Origin: Bog-532 sp963805255
Lineage (GTDB): Bacteria; Actinomycetota; Actinomycetes; Streptosporangiales; Streptosporangiaceae
NCBI GenBank assembly: GCA_963805255.1
Contig: CAWDTK010000011.1
Coordinates: 434,001 to 498,000, forward strand
DNA: 64,000 bases
Reading direction: 5' to 3'
The translations under genes were made by a program, and so were the position numbers. Under the pieces are notes generated by a model, which was not told where the DNA came from, searched no databases, and saw nothing but the letters and a program-made list of their open reading frames with translations. Positions 61,215-64,000 of this stretch are shown one piece after another. Numbering within the stretch: position 1 is the first letter of the stretch; the number at the start of each line of letters is the position of its first letter.

Positions 61215-64000
61215 TCACCGGTTCGTGAAGCTCAAGAACGTCCCGCCGATATTGCCGGGGGAGCAGGAGCCACTGGGTCCGCACGTGGGACCACTCCAGC
61301 CGTTCCAGCCGGTCCCATTCCAGTAGTTCCTCCATATGTTGTTGTCGGTCCCGATTACCGTGGCGTACTGGGTGCTCGGATCCCAGTCACCGCTCGCCGG
61401 GCCAACGACGCCCCCCGACATATTCGTCGGTCCCGACACGAGGGTGCTGCTTCCACTGGTCGTCGTCATCTGGTAGCTGTGACCGTCGGTTCCCTCCACG
61501 AATACGTCCTCGTGAGTCGGCGTACCGTCGTTGCGGAGGTTTGTGGTTACGACACCCGAGCCGGAGTGCACTGCGCAACTCGAGAGGCACGTCCAGCTGC
61601 CAGTCGCGTTCGTCTCCCAGTACACGTTCCCGTCGGTACCCACTCCGTAGTTGTCTATCTCACCGCCGTTCCATACGCCGACCGGCGAGCCGTCCACGTG
61701 CGCGCTGCTGCCCATCGCCGCAAACGAGACAACCTGTGATCCGTTGTGGACGACTGCCCAATACGGGGTGTTGCTGCTGGGGTTCGCCATGACATACACG
61801 TCCTCGTACCCGTCCGGGCGTAGATCTGCTCCGACGGTACTTGCCGTATTAGTGCTCGAGCCGTTGGCGAGCTGTGTCCAAGAGCTGGGCCACGACCCTC
61901 CGGGCACGGCCGAGGTGTAGTAGATCGCCTGGCTTGAGCCGCTGCCGGCCGTGGAGTACACGTCCCATTGTCCAAGCATGGGGTTCCAAAGGCCGGTGAT
62001 TGAGCCGTTGGTCGAACCGTGGATCCCGGTCCACGAGGTCATCGACCCACCGACCCAGGTTGCCATGAAACCGTTGTTGCCCGTGCTGATGGCGAACATG
62101 TCCTCGTTCTGTACGGGAGACGACGACGAGATGATGGTTCCGGGGTTGCCAACCGAGATGCAGTTGCTCGTGGTGCAGGTCACGCCCTCCAGGGCGTTCG
62201 GCGTCCCGCTGGCAGGGTGCGAAAAGGATCCGCTCACCGAGGTGGTGGTGAGAACTGTGCCGCCCTCACCGACTCCGGTGCAGGAACTGCTGCTAGGGCA
62301 GGAGACCGAGAGAAGGTCCTGTGATGTGCCCGTCGCGTGCGTATTGCTCGAGAAGTTGCCGGTGAGCGAGGAGTTGTATTGCCAGGTCCCCAGCGCGCCG
62401 ACGGCTGCACAGGGCCCGGTAGAGGTGACGCAACTGACGGCTGTCAGGAAGTTCGATGTGCCTGACGTGGCGCTTGACCATGACGTGCCGTTGTAGTCGC
62501 TGATCGTGCCCGAGTCGCCGACCGCCACGCAGGCAGTCGTCGACAAACATGTGACACCGTTGAGGTTGGCGGTCGCTGGCGACGGCGCGGTCCCGGTCCA
62601 TGAGGTCCCGTTGTACTTAGCGGTCACTCCTCCATCGCCGACGGCGACGCAGAACGACGTTGATGTGCAGCTAATGCCGTTGAAGTAGCCGAACGGAGTG
62701 CCGGTCCACGACACGGACACGGACGTGGGAGACCACGTGTTGCCGGAAGCCGTGAGCTTGAGTACGTACGGCTGGCCTGTCGACGCATTTTCCCCGGCTA
62801 CCCAGCAGACCGTTGTCGATGGGCACGCAACGCCAGTGAGGGGGTTCGTCGTACTCGTCGATTGACCCGACCAGAACGTGCCGCCGTTGGGCATCGCCAC
62901 CCCGCCCACTGCCGCGCCGTTCGTTCCAACGGCGACGCAGGTTCCCGCGCTCGGACAGGCTACGGCTGCGAGGTCGTTCACGGTCGCGCTCCGTTCCTGA
63001 GGAGCCCACGTGTTGGACGAGCCTGCGTAGACCGTCGACGTCGATCCCGTGTAGACGATCGCCCCGACCGTGCCCACCGCCCAGCACTGCTCGGGAGAGG
63101 TGCCATAGCACGAGACACCGTGCAAGTCGCTCGTGGTGTTCGATGTCTGTGCCGTCCAACTGGATGGGCTGGTGCCGACGTATGCGGTACCGGCATCACC
63201 GACTGCTTCGCATGAGGTCGTGCTGACGCACACAACGGAAGCCAGGTTGTTCACGGTGTGACGCGACTGCAGCGTCCACGACGTGCCGTTGTACGTCACG
63301 ATGGTGCCGTGGTTTCCGCTCACGACGCAGAACGACGAACTCGTGCAGGTGGCCGCGCGCAGCGTCTCACCGGTTCCCGACGTTGCGCTTGACCACGAGG
63401 TCCCGTTGTAGGTGAGGATCGTGCCTTGGGTCCCGACGGCCGTGCAGGAGGTCGTACTCGTGCAGTTGATCCCGTCGAGGTTGACCGAGGGGACGCCCGA
63501 CGTAAGCGACGACCACGTGGACCCACTGTTCGTCGTCTTCAGGATTGTCCCGCCATCGCCGACAACGAAGCACGTCGAGGAAGACGGGCAGTTGACAGCA
63601 CTGAGGCGCACTGTGACGTTCGATGTGCGGGACGTCCACGTGCTTCCGCTGGAGGTCTCGATGGTGCCGGCGGCGCCCGTGGCGACGCACGCCGTTGTGC
63701 TAGTGCATGTCACGCCGTACAACGTGGCGGCAGTTGCTGGCGTCTGCGCAGACCACGTAACGCCGCTGTTGGTGGTGATGAGAATGGTTCCGCCGTCTCC
63801 AACGGCTGTGCAGTAGCCCGCTGCTGCACACGAAATGCCGTTGAGCGAATTCCCTTGGATCGAGGGGTTTTGCCACGCCCATGATGATCCATCAGTGCTG
63901 ACGAACTCGGGCCTCACTTTGGAAGCCGGTTTGCCTTTTCCTGTTGGACCGACGGTCGTCTCGTCGGGCGCATGGCTGTTGTGGTGGCCTTTGGTTGTCT
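61215..64000 (-). CDS. Large beta-propeller-like repeat protein (5' end outside window)
   Basis: At least 928 residues; the frame stays open to the right edge, so the N-terminus, perhaps with a signal peptide, is missing. A GTG at 63917 lies inside the frame. Residues to about 580 are repeats of roughly 42-48 residues with NGISC/GVTC, CxAVGDGGT and YNGTSW, each with a Cys pair, like BNR/photosystem II stability propeller blades. The last 300 residues (FMATWVGGSMTSW, WDVYSTAGSG) resemble a PLL-like lectin propeller. Ser/Thr/Gly richness and disulfide spacing point to a secreted surface protein. Confidence 0.8.
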   Translation of the reverse strand, partial: TTKGHHNSHAPDETTVGPTGKGKPASKVRPEFVSTDGSSWAWQNPSIQGNSLNGISCAAAGYCTAVGDGGTILITTNSGVTWSAQTPATAATLYGVTCTSTTACVATGAAGTIETSSGSTWTSRTSNVTVRLSAVNCPSSSTCFVVGDGGTILKTTNSGSTWSSLTSGVPSVNLDGINCTSTTSCTAVGTQGTILTYNGTSWSSATSGTGETLRAATCTSSSFCVVSGNHGTIVTYNGTSWTLQSRHTVNNLASVVCVSTTSCEAVGDAGTAYVGTSPSSWTAQTSNTTSDLHGVSCYGTSPEQCWAVGTVGAIVYTGSTSTVYAGSSNTWAPQERSATVNDLAAVACPSAGTCVAVGTNGAAVGGVAMPNGGTFWSGQSTSTTNPLTGVACPSTTVCWVAGENASTGQPYVLKLTASGNTWSPTSVSVSWTGTPFGYFNGISCTSTSFCVAVGDGGVTAKYNGTSWTGTAPSPATANLNGVTCLSTTACVAVGDSGTISDYNGTSWSSATSGTSNFLTAVSCVTSTGPCAAVGALGTWQYNSSLTGNFSSNTHATGTSQDLLSVSCPSSSSCTGVGEGGTVLTTTSVSGSFSHPASGTPNALEGVTCTTSNCISVGNPGTIISSSSPVQNEDMFAISTGNNGFMATWVGGSMTSWTGIHGSTNGSITGLWNPMLGQWDVYSTAGSGSSQAIYYTSAVPGGSWPSSWTQLANGSSTNTASTVGADLRPDGYEDVYVMANPSSNTPYWAVVHNGSQVVSFAAMGSSAHVDGSPVGVWNGGEIDNYGVGTDGNVYWETNATGSWTCLSSCAVHSGSGVVTTNLRNDGTPTHEDVFVEGTDGHSYQMTTTSGSSTLVSGPTNMSGGVVGPASGDWDPSTQYATVIGTDNNIWRNYWNGTGWNGWSGPTCGPSGSCSPGNIGGTFLSFTNR

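Noticed and set aside
61215..63900. Regular short repeats that could suggest a CRISPR array
   Set aside because: The repeats are degenerate, about 130 bp long and in frame with a single protein. There are no identical direct repeats with unique spacers and no cas genes.

Overview
The window is high-GC actinomycete DNA: G/C-ending codons, GTG and TTG starts, leaderless-looking promoters, a pSAM2-type transfer module next to a tRNA-Pro fragment, and IS families common in Actinomycetota. I cannot name the order or genus. Nearly the whole window is accessory DNA, with two mobile backbones, at least four insertion sequences with readable target duplications, many gene remnants and several defence or toxin genes.

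1-16.7 kb resembles an actinomycete integrative and conjugative element (AICE). A minus-strand transfer operon (0-4.3 kb) encodes an FtsK-like translocase, a membrane partner and small accessory proteins, and ends in a J-domain/SprT-like protein cut by the window edge. It faces a divergent XRE-TPR regulator gene that an IS701-family element has split. Cargo follows: a P-loop ATPase with a deoxyribosyltransferase-like N-terminus (AT-rich relative to its surroundings), a small membrane protein, and a DUF262-HEPN pair. The 3' half of a tRNA-Pro(GGG) gene and a tyrosine integrase close the region.

16.7-25.5 kb holds a RelE/ParE-type toxin-antitoxin pair, fragments of a VOC protein and of an integrase, an RHH antitoxin with a PIN protein, and a type III restriction-modification system whose mod gene is split by an IS630-family element.

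25.7-37 kb carries the most interesting system. A four-gene, translationally coupled operon encodes a repeat-rich precursor peptide, an SAV_5884/TgmB-type ATP-grasp ligase, a three-helix membrane protein and a HEPN-like protein. It looks like a graspetide (omega-ester peptide) cluster. An IS66-family element has landed at the precursor start codon and supplies a replacement ATG in the same frame. Beyond the IS, the stranded original promoter region carries a 37-bp sequence that recurs just upstream of an XRE-ScpB-like regulator gene 4.4 kb away, so that protein is a candidate regulator of the operon. A HigBA-type pair, a second HEPN-like protein and an R2K-type ATP-grasp protein lie nearby.

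37-46.7 kb has a truncated hydrolase, a second XRE-ScpB-like regulator divergent from another tyrosine recombinase, an arylsulfatase operon (sulfatase, small protein, SRPBCC protein), a Tat-exported protein and gene remnants.

46.7-58 kb is a plasmid backbone: parA-parB, an iteron origin with a DnaA box (split by a second IS66 element), a RepA-type initiator, a MobF relaxase-helicase and a candidate oriT. 58-64 kb holds a multi-pass membrane protein and a large secreted repeat protein that runs off the right edge.
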